Origin: JANQJD01 sp965601685
GTDB taxonomy: Bacteria > Pseudomonadota > Alphaproteobacteria > Rhodospirillales > Rhodospirillaceae
NCBI GenBank assembly: GCA_965601685.1
Contig: CBFCWI010000001.1
Location: forward strand, 248,001-312,000
Length of the DNA stretch: 64,000 nt
Direction: 5' to 3'
The translations under genes and the position numbers were made by a program. This document shows, piece by piece, positions 36,229 to 45,340 of the stretch. Position 1 is the first letter of the stretch, and every line of letters starts with the position of its first letter. The notes below the pieces were generated by a model, which was not told where the DNA came from, searched no databases, and saw only the letters and a list, made by a program, of their open reading frames with translations.

Positions 36229-37368
36229 GATTGCAAAACTCTAAGTGGTTATACCGCACCATAATTCAGAATGGCATAACCTGAAGAATGCCATGGCCAG
36301 GCCTGTTAGGTAAAAGGTATATTCCCGCAGTAGACTATCATCTTTAAGCGCTGGCATGTGATTCCTGCAAGGAGCAATCTTCTCCCACTTGCTCATAGGA
36401 TGATGTCCATTGGTAGACACCCTGATCCGCAGATTTCGCGATTCTCTAACGACCCTCTCTTTTTTCTCTTTCACGCAGAGGCCTGTGTGAGCCACTTTTT
36501 GGACAAAATACCCCACTATTACACCGCGCTTCTATGTATACGAGATGCAGGTGGAGAAAAGAATGAATGACAATTATTAATTGCTAAATACAGCCGCACA
36601 GAAAAGCCCGCAAACCCTACCCCCTTTTGCCTTGCGCGACTGCGACCATCAGCGCGCCAGCAGCGAGTATAAAAGGGCGCACACCACAACAGCTTCTTTG
36701 TCCCTCCTTTTCCTCACTGCTAGAACAAACCGCAATAAACAGCCATCAGACAGGTGCAAGAGAGCTGCGCATTGTGGGCCGCCCACTGGGCGGGTGCAGC
36801 TCGTGGGCCAACGCGTAGCTGCCGACTCTACTCTAGGCTAAGGAGCCGGCCTGCTGGCAAGAGCTGTGCCAGAATCTGTTGGCACGCCGAGCAGGGCATC
36901 TTGTTTAAGATGCGCAATTGTTCAGGCATAGCTGCGTGTTAATCTTACTGCCACGACAGAAGGGAAAGCACATGACAAAAGTAATCATTGAACGTTTCTT
37001 TATGAAGAGACTCACCGCTTTCCATTATGCAATTTTGCTCTTCCCTATTCCATTCTTTCCGCAGACACAAGCAGAAGAGAGATGCCCTTAGGTTTCTCTG
37101 CCATGCTGCATAGGGCAGAAGATCAAAACAATGAGTAGCATACGCAGAGTATCTTATTGTCAAAATTTGAGACTGCACATAGAAACACAAGAATAAATAC
37201 CCATACGTGTAAATATAGTACTATTACAGGCATGATGAATAGCTCTACATCAAGCGGTGCATCATTCCATTCTCCCAGAAATTGCCAGGAAGCCGTGTTA
37301 TATTGTCAACCCTATGATACAATCTCCAGGCTATCCTTTTTCTGATTGCGTGCCGACTAGGAGAGCTC
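36229..37368. other. 1.1 kb gene-free region between divergent gpmI and tldD
   Basis: No coding sequence is supportable on either strand; all open frames are short and without family resemblance. It should hold the divergent promoters. It also contains the structured GC-rich patch at 36725-36865 described separately. In relatives rlmH, rsfS and other genes occur near gpmI, so this may be eroded coding DNA. Confidence 0.5.
36725..36865 (+). promoter_or_regulatory. Structured patch resembling a decayed cobalamin riboswitch
   Basis: In order: CCGCAATAAAC (compare CCGCAACTGTAA), CCGCCC-ACT-GGGCGG hairpin at 36779-36793 nested in GAGCTGC/GCAGCTC (36762-36768 with 36796-36802), then GGAGCCGGCCTGC at about 36842 (compare the B12 box GGAGACCGGCCTGC, one base missing). 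The spacing is like that of cobalamin riboswitches, but the upstream GGGAA-containing part is not visible and no cobalamin gene follows directly. A weak call. Confidence 0.2.
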
Positions 37369-38805
37369 ATGATGCCTGATATCGCCCGCATCGAAGAACT
37401 ATTCTTCACCAACACCGATTTAAATAGAGAATCATGTCGTCGCCTCGTCGCGGACGCTTTGCTCGGCGCCGATGATGGGGAACTGTTTCTAGAATATCGT
37501 CAATCGGAGAGTTGCAGACTTGATGATGGTCGCATCCGGAACGCCTCATTCGAGAGTGCACAAGGGTTTGGACTACGGGCAGTGTCAGGTGAGGCTGCAG
37601 GTTACGCCCACGCAAGCGAGCTGTCCATGGCAGCACTGCAACGCGCAGCAGAAACGGTGCGAACAGTCCGCAGTTATGGCAAGATCACACAGGCAGAGCC
37701 GCCACCTCCTACTCATAGGACTGTCTATGCTCATCTCAATCCACTCGCTATGGTATCATTTGACGCAAAGATAAGCGTGCTATCAGACATTGATACCTAT
37801 GCGCGTGCATGTGACCCACGGATCCGGCAAGTGATAGCTACATTGATGGGAAATTGGCAGGTTGTTTCCATCCTGCACGCTGATGGACAAACAACCGCTG
37901 ACGTCCGTCCACTTGTGCGCCTCAATGTCTCCATCATGGTGGCGCAAGGGGATCGCATGGAAATCGGCAGCTATGGTGCTGGTGGTCGGGTCGCCTACGA
38001 TAGTCTTGTGTCTCCAGCAGTCTGGCGGGCTGCCGTAGACGAAGCGCTACGCCAGGCTCTTGTCAACTTAGACTCGATTCCGGCCCCAGCTGGGGAAATG
38101 CCAGTCGTGCTTGGGCCAGGCTGGCCAGGCGTGCTACTACATGAAGCCGTGGGCCACGGCCTGGAAGGGGATTTTAACCGTAAGAAAACCTCCGCCTTTG
38201 CGTCTCGGATGGGGCAGCGGGTAGCAGCCCCGGGTGTAACAGTGGTAGATGACGGTACCCTTCCTGACAGGCGTGGCTCGCTGTCTGTTGACGACGAAGG
38301 GACACCCACCAGCCGGACAGTGCTGATTGAGGACGGCATCCTGGTGGGATATATGCAGGATCGTCTGAATGCACGCCTCATGGGCCTGAAACCTACAGGC
38401 AACGGCAGGCGCCAGTCCTATGCGCATGTGCCTTTACCACGTATGACAAATACCTTTATGCTGGCTGGGAACACTGATCCAGCTGAAATCATCGCCTCGG
38501 TGCCACGTGGCCTTTATGCTGTGCATTTTGGTGGCGGGCAGGTGGATATCACTTCAGGGAAATTCGTGTTTTCTGCCTCAGAGGCTTATCTGATCGAAGA
38601 TGGCAAAGTGGGCCCAGCTGTCCGAGGGGCAACGCTGATCGGTAACGGTCAGGATGCGCTGACTCGAGTGACTCTGATTGGTCATGACTTGAAGCTGGAC
38701 GATGGGATCGGTACATGCGGTAAGAGTGGGCAGAGCGTGCCTGTTGGGGTTGGTCAACCGACGTTAAGAGTGGATGGGATAACGGTGGGAGGGACTAGCC
38801 AGTAG
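37369..38805 (+). CDS. tldD: Metalloprotease TldD
   Basis: A 478-residue member of the TldD/PmbA family, which forms a TldD-TldE zinc protease that trims unfolded peptides and modified peptides. The zinc motif HEAVGHGLEGDF (HExxxH) is at about residue 260, followed by the family block DDGTLPDRRGSLSVDDEGTP and YMQDRLNARLMGLKPTGNGRRQSYAH. The end GKSGQSVPVGVGQPTLRV is typical. AGGAG precedes the ATG pair at 37369/37372. The partner pmbA/tldE is not in the window. The gene diverges from gpmI across 1.1 kb. Confidence 0.95.
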   Translation: MMPDIARIEELFFTNTDLNRESCRRLVADALLGADDGELFLEYRQSESCRLDDGRIRNASFESAQGFGLRAVSGEAAGYAHASELSMAALQRAAETVRTVRSYGKITQAEPPPPTHRTVYAHLNPLAMVSFDAKISVLSDIDTYARACDPRIRQVIATLMGNWQVVSILHADGQTTADVRPLVRLNVSIMVAQGDRMEIGSYGAGGRVAYDSLVSPAVWRAAVDEALRQALVNLDSIPAPAGEMPVVLGPGWPGVLLHEAVGHGLEGDFNRKKTSAFASRMGQRVAAPGVTVVDDGTLPDRRGSLSVDDEGTPTSRTVLIEDGILVGYMQDRLNARLMGLKPTGNGRRQSYAHVPLPRMTNTFMLAGNTDPAEIIASVPRGLYAVHFGGGQVDITSGKFVFSASEAYLIEDGKVGPAVRGATLIGNGQDALTRVTLIGHDLKLDDGIGTCGKSGQSVPVGVGQPTLRVDGITVGGTSQ

Positions 38806-38903
38806 CCTGGTCATGTGCCTCAGAGAGGAGCGTCCTTTACAGTTGCTATCAGATGTATCTGATGCGTTGCGCTTGCTCATAAGAAATTGCCATCGGGGCT
38901 ATT

Positions 38904-39788
38904 TCATAGATTGACAGCGAGACTGACTAGCACGGCTGTGCTAACGGCATGACCAGTGGCTCCTAACACGTCGCCTGTGTGGCCACCGATGTGTTGGCAT
39001 GCACAAGCAGTTATCACTCTTGCTATTAGTAGCATAGTCATTATCGTCCAAACTGCTCTCCATAGCTGTAATAAGGTTAGTGCCAGGATGCCCGCCAGAG
39101 CCACTGCGATGATTGTGGCAACCAAAGCCTCTTTGTCGTCCGCAGCAGCAGCAGTTGCTCCCAGTCCATCGAGACGAGCTGGGGGTGCAAGCCGCATGGC
39201 AAGCGGCATGGCGGCCCGCCCCATAGCCTCTGCTAGTATGAGAGCAACAGCAACGTCGGCAACACCTGTGGCACCTACAGCGGCGATAGCGGTAGCACGG
39301 ATCGCAATTGCGAACCCAAGGGTCAGTACCCCAAATGTACCAATGTGGCTGTCCCGCATGACCGTCATTTTATGCAAACGCGAACCAGTCACTCCAAAGC
39401 CATCGGCCATGTCTGCAAGACCATCCTCGTGTAGACCCCCGGTCAGCCTAGTCATAACAGCCAGGGCAAGCACCGCGGCCAACAGAGGTGTGAGGCCCAC
39501 GGCTACGGACATGGCATAGACCGCTGCTCCAGCCGCCCCAACAATCATTCCCACCAACGGAAAGATCCACATCGCTCTTGCCAAGGCGCCCAGCGGTATT
39601 GGTAAGGACAGTGGTGGCAGAGGCAGACGTAATAAGAAAGTAAACGCCAGATGGCCAGAGAAAAGCCAACGGCGCCACCCAGCTTGTCTGTCATCACCGA
39701 GGGATTCGCTGCTTTTCTTAGTGGCGGCTCTCCACTGTTGCTGTGTGATTTCACGACACCGATGTGGTACAATGCAGTGTTTTAGCAC
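38904..39788 (-). CDS. cobS: Adenosylcobinamide-GDP ribazoletransferase (CobS)
   Basis: CobS is a membrane enzyme joining adenosylcobinamide-GDP and alpha-ribazole (phosphate) in the last steps of cobalamin assembly. The 294-residue protein has many hydrophobic helices and the conserved acidic motif GGLHEDGLADMADGFG. The frame begins at a GTG at 39788, and the first 40 residues are unlike relatives, so the true start may be nearer LFSGHLAFTFLLRLPL. It diverges from cobT with a 28-base gap, so the two share a regulatory strip. A 187-codon frame on the other strand is a shadow. Confidence 0.92.
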   Translation of the reverse strand: MLKHCIVPHRCREITQQQWRAATKKSSESLGDDRQAGWRRWLFSGHLAFTFLLRLPLPPLSLPIPLGALARAMWIFPLVGMIVGAAGAAVYAMSVAVGLTPLLAAVLALAVMTRLTGGLHEDGLADMADGFGVTGSRLHKMTVMRDSHIGTFGVLTLGFAIAIRATAIAAVGATGVADVAVALILAEAMGRAAMPLAMRLAPPARLDGLGATAAAADDKEALVATIIAVALAGILALTLLQLWRAVWTIMTMLLIARVITACACQHIGGHTGDVLGATGHAVSTAVLVSLAVNL

Positions 39789-39816
39789 TAGGAGTCCCCG
39801 CTAGAGATGTTAGCGA

Positions 39817-40863
39817 ATGTTACAAGCTGTACAGCCCGTCCGTACTCTGGATGATTTTCGTGCACTGCTCAAGACCTTGCCAGGGCCAGATCATGCGGCT
39901 CGGTCTCGGGCTGTCGCGCATGAATCGAACCTGATCAAGCCACCAGGCGCCCTTGGCAGGCTGGAAGACTTGATGGCGTGGCTATGCGCATGGCAGGGGC
40001 GCCAGCCGCCGCGTCTTGATTATCCAACTGTGGTAGTGTTCGCCGGTAACCATGGGGTTGCCACTCTGGGGGTCTCCGCGTATCCGGCAGCCGTCACGGC
40101 ACAAATGGTCGACAATTTTCGGGCAGGTGGTGCAGCTGTCAATCAGTTATGCCGCACATTTGGCGCCACGTTGTTGGTGCGGGCTATAGACCTTGAGCGT
40201 CCAACTGCTAACTTCGTTCATACACCAGCTATGACTGAAGATGAATGCGTTGCTGCTCTTTTAGAGGGTATGGCCGCTGTGCCTGCTGGTAGTGACGTAC
40301 TCTGTGTGGGTGAAATGGGCATTGCCAACACGACGGTGGCGGCAACTATTTGTCATGGTTTGTTCGGCGGTGCGGCTGACACCTGGACAGGACCTGGCAC
40401 GGGCATAGTGGGAGAACAACTCGCTGCGAAGGCGCAGGTAGTCGCACGTGCCGTTTCCCTGCATCGACCAGCTTGGCGGGACGCAGTGGACGTCCTGCGC
40501 TACGTCGGCGGGCGAGAACTCGCAGCAATCGCCGGTGCAGTGATAGCCGCCCGTCTAAAACGGGTGCCGGTTCTGCTTGACGGATATGTCTGCACTGCCG
40601 CTGCCGCTGTGCTAGAAGCCTTCACGACTGGTGCCCTCGACCACTGTGTCATAGCCCATGTCTCAGCGGAACCTGCCCACCGCCACTTGTGTGACCGGCT
40701 AGGCAAACGTCCTCTGCTCGATCTCAGCTTGCGCCTGGGGGAAGCATCGGGTGCGGCATTAGCCCTGGCTCTTCTGCAGGGGGCCATAGCCTGTCATAAC
40801 GGTATGGCTACTTTCGGTGACGCTAGTGTCAGCGGTCCCTGCCAGAATCAGAACGTTCCATAG
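39817..40863 (+). CDS. cobT: Nicotinate-nucleotide--dimethylbenzimidazole phosphoribosyltransferase (CobT)
   Basis: CobT makes alpha-ribazole phosphate, the lower ligand donor for cobalamin. The 348-residue protein shows KPPGALGRLEDL, FAGNHGVATLGVSAYPAAVTAQMV, GEMGIANTTVAA, and the catalytic Glu in LGEASGAALAL near the C-terminus. It diverges from cobS. Together they supply the AdoCbl that Ecm needs, at least from a salvaged or late corrinoid precursor. The corrin-ring genes are not in this window. Confidence 0.96.
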   Translation: MLQAVQPVRTLDDFRALLKTLPGPDHAARSRAVAHESNLIKPPGALGRLEDLMAWLCAWQGRQPPRLDYPTVVVFAGNHGVATLGVSAYPAAVTAQMVDNFRAGGAAVNQLCRTFGATLLVRAIDLERPTANFVHTPAMTEDECVAALLEGMAAVPAGSDVLCVGEMGIANTTVAATICHGLFGGAADTWTGPGTGIVGEQLAAKAQVVARAVSLHRPAWRDAVDVLRYVGGRELAAIAGAVIAARLKRVPVLLDGYVCTAAAAVLEAFTTGALDHCVIAHVSAEPAHRHLCDRLGKRPLLDLSLRLGEASGAALALALLQGAIACHNGMATFGDASVSGPCQNQNVP

Positions 40864-41200
40864 ATGCTGAGACTCTCAGGTAGCTGGTAGTCTGGTAGAC
40901 GCAAGGGTAACCGCGTTCCAATCTCAAGATTCCGAGGTTGGGAATGAATCCTGCGCCAGAAGAGGGCTGCTGCAGAGAGTGGGCAACGCAGTAAGATAAG
41001 GACTCTCTAGATTAGAAGATGTATGGACGGCTAGTCTACCCGCGAAAACCAGCAACTGCTGGTGTGTTACGGTGTCTCCTCCAGATTCTACCTGACTAAG
41101 GAAACAGAGATTGGTGTGGCTAAAGGGCATGGTGAATAACTAGCTGGGAAGAGAACAGGAAAGTGTGCGGAGGACAAGGGAATGAAGGGGAATAGAGCGA
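40864..41200. other. Gene-free stretch between cobT and thiE
   Basis: About 340 bases between convergent genes. Nothing recognisable on either strand apart from a short CTGAGA/TCTCAG inverted repeat just after cobT. Confidence 0.45.
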
Positions 41201-41938
41201 TTACCGCTGGCCCGCGCCGAGAATGGTACTAAACTGAGCGACTGCTGCTTCTGGACCAGCTGGGTGATTCCATACCCCGGCGCTGACGGCGAGGAAGTCA
41301 GCACCAGCCTGGATAAGGGGCTCACAGTTCCTAGGGGTAATACCGCCAATGGCGACACAGGGAACCGTCATGAGCTCAGTCCACCATTGAATTAAGGTAA
41401 CGGGCGCTAGGGCTCTAGAGTGCTTAGTAGCCGTTGGAAAGAAAGCCCCGAAGGCAACGTAATCGGCACCCTGCTCAGCCGCTACCATGGCCAGATGGCG
41501 CGAGTCAGAGCAGGTCACACCGACAATAGAGTCAGCACCTACTAGGTGCCGACTCTCAACGTAAGACATGTCGTTTTGTCCTACGTGAACACCGTCGCAG
41601 CCCGACAGCAAGGCGAGGTCAGGTCGGTCATTCAGGAGGAAGGCAATACCACGACTCTGCACAATCGGCCGCAGCGCCTCGATAGTCCATAGCAGCGCTG
41701 CATCATCCTCTCCTTTCAAACGCAGCTGGACACAGGCAATATCACCGGCATCAAGGGTAGCCGCCAGGATAGCGGCAAAGGACACAGGATTTCGTAGGAC
41801 CGGCGGCGTGACCAGGTACAGCCGGCAGGCGTAATGGTAGCTCCTTATTAGAAGACTCTTAGCCACGACTTCGCACGCCTCCCTGGCACGCTGGCAATTC
41901 TCGAAGGCACGGTCACAGCGCAACAACGCTGAATCCAT
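41201..41938 (-). CDS. thiE: Thiamine-phosphate synthase ThiE
   Basis: ThiE couples HMP-pyrophosphate and the thiazole phosphate to thiamine phosphate. Motifs: YLVTPP at the barrel start, VQLRLKGEDD (usually VQLR-K), FLLNDRPDLAL, GCDGVHVGQNDM, VGVTCSDSRHL, GADYVAFGAFFPTATK, and VAIGGITPRNCEPLIQAGADFLAVSAGVW. The frame is open to 41983 and has no clear ribosome binding site; the ATG at 41938 is a compromise, still leaving 40 residues before the barrel. No TPP riboswitch is visible upstream. Confidence 0.92.
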   Translation of the reverse strand: MDSALLRCDRAFENCQRAREACEVVAKSLLIRSYHYACRLYLVTPPVLRNPVSFAAILAATLDAGDIACVQLRLKGEDDAALLWTIEALRPIVQSRGIAFLLNDRPDLALLSGCDGVHVGQNDMSYVESRHLVGADSIVGVTCSDSRHLAMVAAEQGADYVAFGAFFPTATKHSRALAPVTLIQWWTELMTVPCVAIGGITPRNCEPLIQAGADFLAVSAGVWNHPAGPEAAVAQFSTILGAGQR

Positions 41939-42215
41939 GGTACTTAGCAGGAATGACATGCTGAGCCAAGTTCTTGACAGCACGAGTCTGAATGGCAGTG
42001 ATTGCTATCAACACACGTCCTACACGAGATATCCCACGACCCGCCGCCTTCAGACGTAGTCACCCGTTAGGGAGGAGGGGCCTAGGATAGGCAGACCTGC
42101 GGGGCCCAAAGGGTTCAGCAGCAGAACGGCATGGCAAAGAATACGCAACACCTAGAACCAAGAAGCCCGGCACTCTCTTGTCTCTTGAGTGTAACGGGCT
42201 GCAAACAGGCCTGGG

Positions 42216-42767
42216 TTAATCCGTTGCGCGAACAGCCAGGACTTCCGGAATGTAATGGCGCAGTAGATTCTCAACCCCATTCTTGAGCGTGGCCGTCGAG
42301 CTGGGGCAGCCTGCACACGAGCCCTGTAAGCGCAGATAGACGACTCCGTCACGGAAATCACGAAAGATAATGTCCCCACCATCACGGGAGACGGCCGGGC
42401 GGACTTTTGTGTCGAGCAGCTCACAAATGTGACGGACGATCTCTCCCTCCGGCCCAGCTTCTACGATGCCATCTGAGAACTGTTCCTGCACGACTGGCTC
42501 TCCTGATGCCAGATGCTGGGCCAGAGTCGCTAGAATAGCAGGCTTCAGCGCGAACCAGTCTATGTTGTCTGCCTTGGTAACAGTCACAAAATTCGATCCG
42601 AGAAAAACGCCACACACTCCGTCAACCTCGAATAGTCTTTGCGCCAGAGGTGAAGGATGTGCCATCTCTAGGGATGGGAAGTCCGCCGTCCCGCGCGTCA
42701 TGACGGGCCGTCCCAGTAGAAATTTCATGGATGCCGGATTGGGGGTCGGTTCTGTCTGAATAAACAT
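42216..42767 (-). CDS. NifU family iron-sulfur scaffold protein
   Basis: A 183-residue NFU1-type protein. The N-terminal Nfu domain (MFIQTEPTPNPASMKFLLGR ... VCGVFLGSNFVTVTK) is followed by the C-terminal NifU-like domain with the cluster-binding CAGCPSS (CxxC) at about residue 155. It carries or delivers Fe-S clusters to target enzymes. The start at 42767 has AGGAG about nine bases upstream and matches the family; the longer frame does not. The tRNA-Glu gene lies just upstream on the same strand. Confidence 0.95.
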   Translation of the reverse strand: MFIQTEPTPNPASMKFLLGRPVMTRGTADFPSLEMAHPSPLAQRLFEVDGVCGVFLGSNFVTVTKADNIDWFALKPAILATLAQHLASGEPVVQEQFSDGIVEAGPEGEIVRHICELLDTKVRPAVSRDGGDIIFRDFRDGVVYLRLQGSCAGCPSSTATLKNGVENLLRHYIPEVLAVRATD

Positions 42768-42827
42768 GGCTACCACTCTCCTAAAGCCAGGGATGCACCC
42801 CAATATTCAGGTAGCCACAGGATCCCC

Positions 42828-42903
42828 TGGCGTCCCCAACGGGATTCGAACCCGTGTTGCCGCCTTGAAAGAGCGGAGTCCTCGGCCTCTAGACGATGGG
42901 GAC
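42828..42903 (-). tRNA. tRNA-Glu (anticodon UUC)
   Basis: On the minus strand the acceptor GTCCCCA (from 42903) pairs with TGGGGAC, followed by discriminator G and an encoded CCA (42830-42828). The anticodon arm is CCGCT-CTTTCAA-GGCGG, giving anticodon TTC. The T arm holds GGTTCGAATCC. Total length 76 bases with CCA. Confidence 0.96.
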
Positions 42904-43141
42904 AATGGCTACGCAGCACATCGCCTCAACAGGTAGCCACAAATGTGGCTGAAATCAACCTCATTCCTCGTGAGGACATAAATCATGTTGTACCATTACC
43001 GAGACTCTTTGCCTTGCACACCATACGGTCTAGAATGCGGTGTGATTCATGAACTGCGCCTGGGGACGGAAGAGGAGGATTGTAGCGTGGAACGGCGGGT
43101 ATTATGACAATCCACAGGACCATGAAGGAGGAACGTTACTC

Positions 43142-44356
43142 ATGTTGCAAGGTAAGATTCTTGTTGCTCAAGGGGGGGGACCTACGGCTGTCATTAATGA
43201 GTCTCTGGCCGGCGTGGTGATCGAAGCGCGTAAGTATCCAGCTGTCAGTCAGATCTATGGAGCCTATCATGGGGTGCGTGGCATCGTCGAGGAAGATTTT
43301 GTTGATTTAACTCAGGAAACGACTCACAACCTTGAACTGGTTGCTAAGACCCCGTCCTCTGGTCTTGGGAGTACGCGCGATAAGCCAGACATAAAATACT
43401 GCCAGGAGATCTTCAAAGTTCTGCAGGCACATGAGATCTCTACATTCTTCTATATTGGGGGTAACGATTCTTCGGATACCTCACGCATTGTCGCCGAAGA
43501 AGCCCGCAAGGCAAACTATCGCCTGCATTGTTTTCACATACCCAAAACCATTGACAATGATCTTGTCATCAACGATCACACGCCAGGATTTGGTTCTGCA
43601 GCACGCTTCGTTGCCCTAGCCTTTGCCGGGGCGAACCTCGACAACCATGCCCTGCCAGGTCTTTATGTTGGTGTGGTTATGGGGCGGCACGCAGGCTTTC
43701 TCACAGCTGCCTCTGCCTTAGGCCGCAAGTTTAACGAAGATGGCCCGCATCTAATATATCTACCAGAGAGAGTTTTTTCTATAGATAATTTTTTAAAAGA
43801 TGTAAAAGCGGTTCATGATACATATGGACGTTGTATCATCGCTGTCTCAGAAGGCATCCATAACGAAAAAGGCGAACCAATCATTACAACTCTCATGAAA
43901 CAGATAGAACGGGATGCCCACGGTAATGTCCAGTTATCAGGCACTGGAATATTGGCTGACCTGCTGTGCGATTTAATTAGGGAAAAGCTCGGGTACAAGC
44001 GCGTTCGTGGGGATACATTTGGTTATCTCCAGCGTTCTTTCCTAGGGTGCGTTTCCGACGTTGATCAGCGTGAGGCCCGTGAGGTTGGTGAGAAGGCTGT
44101 GCAGTATGCCCGGTGGCGCGAAACAGATGGTTCAGTGGCCATTCACCGCACAGGGTTCTATTCAGTTGAATATCACTTGCACCCGCTGGAGGATATCGCC
44201 GGTAAAACAAGAGTCATGCCGAGCGAGTTTATCAATGCCGAAGGCAACAATGTAACAGACAAGTTCCTGATGTATTGCCGTCCGCTCCTGGGTTCCGGGG
44301 TCCCAGATGTTTTTCATCTGCGCAACTATAAGGTGTCAAAAATACTTAATCAGTAG
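43142..44356 (+). CDS. Pyrophosphate-dependent 6-phosphofructokinase
   Basis: The protein (404 residues from the ATG at 43142, which follows AAGGAGG) belongs to the PPi-type phosphofructokinase group: GGGPTAVINESLAGV at the start, GGNDSSDT at the phosphoryl-donor site and PKTIDND, where ATP enzymes have GTIDND. MGRHAGFLTAASAL and VRGDTFGYLQRS are further family blocks. PPi enzymes run reversibly, serving both glycolysis and gluconeogenesis and saving ATP. The frame is open back to 43049 without family resemblance. It is followed by two hairpins. Confidence 0.92.
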   Translation: MLQGKILVAQGGGPTAVINESLAGVVIEARKYPAVSQIYGAYHGVRGIVEEDFVDLTQETTHNLELVAKTPSSGLGSTRDKPDIKYCQEIFKVLQAHEISTFFYIGGNDSSDTSRIVAEEARKANYRLHCFHIPKTIDNDLVINDHTPGFGSAARFVALAFAGANLDNHALPGLYVGVVMGRHAGFLTAASALGRKFNEDGPHLIYLPERVFSIDNFLKDVKAVHDTYGRCIIAVSEGIHNEKGEPIITTLMKQIERDAHGNVQLSGTGILADLLCDLIREKLGYKRVRGDTFGYLQRSFLGCVSDVDQREAREVGEKAVQYARWRETDGSVAIHRTGFYSVEYHLHPLEDIAGKTRVMPSEFINAEGNNVTDKFLMYCRPLLGSGVPDVFHLRNYKVSKILNQ

Positions 44357-44362
44357 AGGTCA

Positions 44363-44399
44363 GGCTTACCTTGGTAAGCCCCAACCTCAAGAGGTTGGG
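44363..44399 (+). terminator. Tandem hairpins after the phosphofructokinase gene
   Basis: Two adjacent inverted repeats: GGCTTACC/GGTAAGCC (44363-44380, minimal loop) and CCCAACCT-CAAG-AGGTTGGG (44380-44399). They begin seven bases after the stop codon and lie before the transporter operon. No U tract follows, so termination strength is uncertain. Confidence 0.5.
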
Positions 44400-44476
44400 T
44401 GCGGGCTCTTCAATGTTTTCTCCCCTTCACTCCAAAAGTGGTAGCTGGGGTGTGTGTGCGTGGCGCGAGTACTGTC

Positions 44477-45340
44477 ATGCTGATGCTGACCCAACCTACA
44501 ATCGTTTTGCTCCTCTTAGCCCTGCTGGCTCTCCAGGCAACGGCGGAGCCTCAGGTAGTCTCAACTGCGCTATGTGCCGATCAGATGGTCGTAGCGCTTG
44601 TTGATTCTGAGCATATTCTCGCCCTTTCACCGCAAGCGCGTGACAATCGTCTATCGGCGGTGGTAGAGCAAGCTAAGGCTCTGCCGAGCCTCCCACCGGC
44701 AGCGGAGGCATTAGTGTTCGCCAACGCTGATGTAGTAGTTGGCATGACTGGGAGTGAGACTCAAACACTCATCCTCATGGAACAACTGGGCGTGCGAGTT
44801 CTCCGTCTGGAGGCGCCGAATCATTTTACAGCCATTGCTAGGCTTATACGAATCTTCTCTACGACTTTAGGTGCATCAGCGCGAGGCGAGGGACTAGCGG
44901 TTGCTCTTGCGAAGCGTTGGGCTGCTGCGAAGGCTATGCGAACCGCAGCTCCCCGGCCGCCGCTGGCGGCCTACTACCGTCCCGATGGCGGCAGTGCTGG
45001 GCATGGCACTTTTGTGGATGTTGTCCTGGGTGCTGCTGGATTTGAGAATCTTGCCACAGCCTTAGGGTATCACGGCTGGGGTCGACTCGACCTTGAGACT
45101 CTCACCATGAATCCACCTGAGGGAATCGTTGCAGCCTTCTTCCATCCCCAGCACAGGGACACTCTCAGTCGATCCCTCTTACACCGATTCAGCCATCATC
45201 CCATTTTTCGTACCCTCTGGAGGCATGTCCCAGTGCTTGAGGTCCCAGGCTCCATGATAACCTGTGCTTCGCCAGTTTTAACTGATGTTGTCGAATATTT
45301 AGCACGCAAGCGTAGCTCTCTCCGAGTCTATCAGCCATGA
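44477..45340 (+). CDS. Cobalamin/iron-type ABC transporter substrate-binding protein (BtuF-like)
   Basis: A periplasmic binding protein of the BtuF/FhuD group, 287 residues from the ATG at 44477. It starts with a signal peptide (LTQPTIVLLLLALLALQATAEP), then VVSTALCADQMVVALVD and a VVVGMTGSETQTLILMEQLGVRVLRLE block typical of this class, with the backbone helix and a C-terminal lobe ending near the overlap with the permease gene (ATGA at 45337). The ligand (cobalamin, haem or siderophore) cannot be fixed from sequence, although cobalamin fits the B12-dependent metabolism. The gene is intact while both downstream partners are broken. Confidence 0.8.
   Translation: MLMLTQPTIVLLLLALLALQATAEPQVVSTALCADQMVVALVDSEHILALSPQARDNRLSAVVEQAKALPSLPPAAEALVFANADVVVGMTGSETQTLILMEQLGVRVLRLEAPNHFTAIARLIRIFSTTLGASARGEGLAVALAKRWAAAKAMRTAAPRPPLAAYYRPDGGSAGHGTFVDVVLGAAGFENLATALGYHGWGRLDLETLTMNPPEGIVAAFFHPQHRDTLSRSLLHRFSHHPIFRTLWRHVPVLEVPGSMITCASPVLTDVVEYLARKRSSLRVYQP

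Noticed and set aside
38956..39519. 187-codon open frame antisense to cobS
   Set aside because: An Ala/Ser/Arg-rich shadow; CobS motifs are on the other strand.
41984..42215. TPP riboswitch upstream of thiE
   Set aside because: Neither the CTGAGA nor the ACCC...GAACCTGA core is present on the relevant strand.
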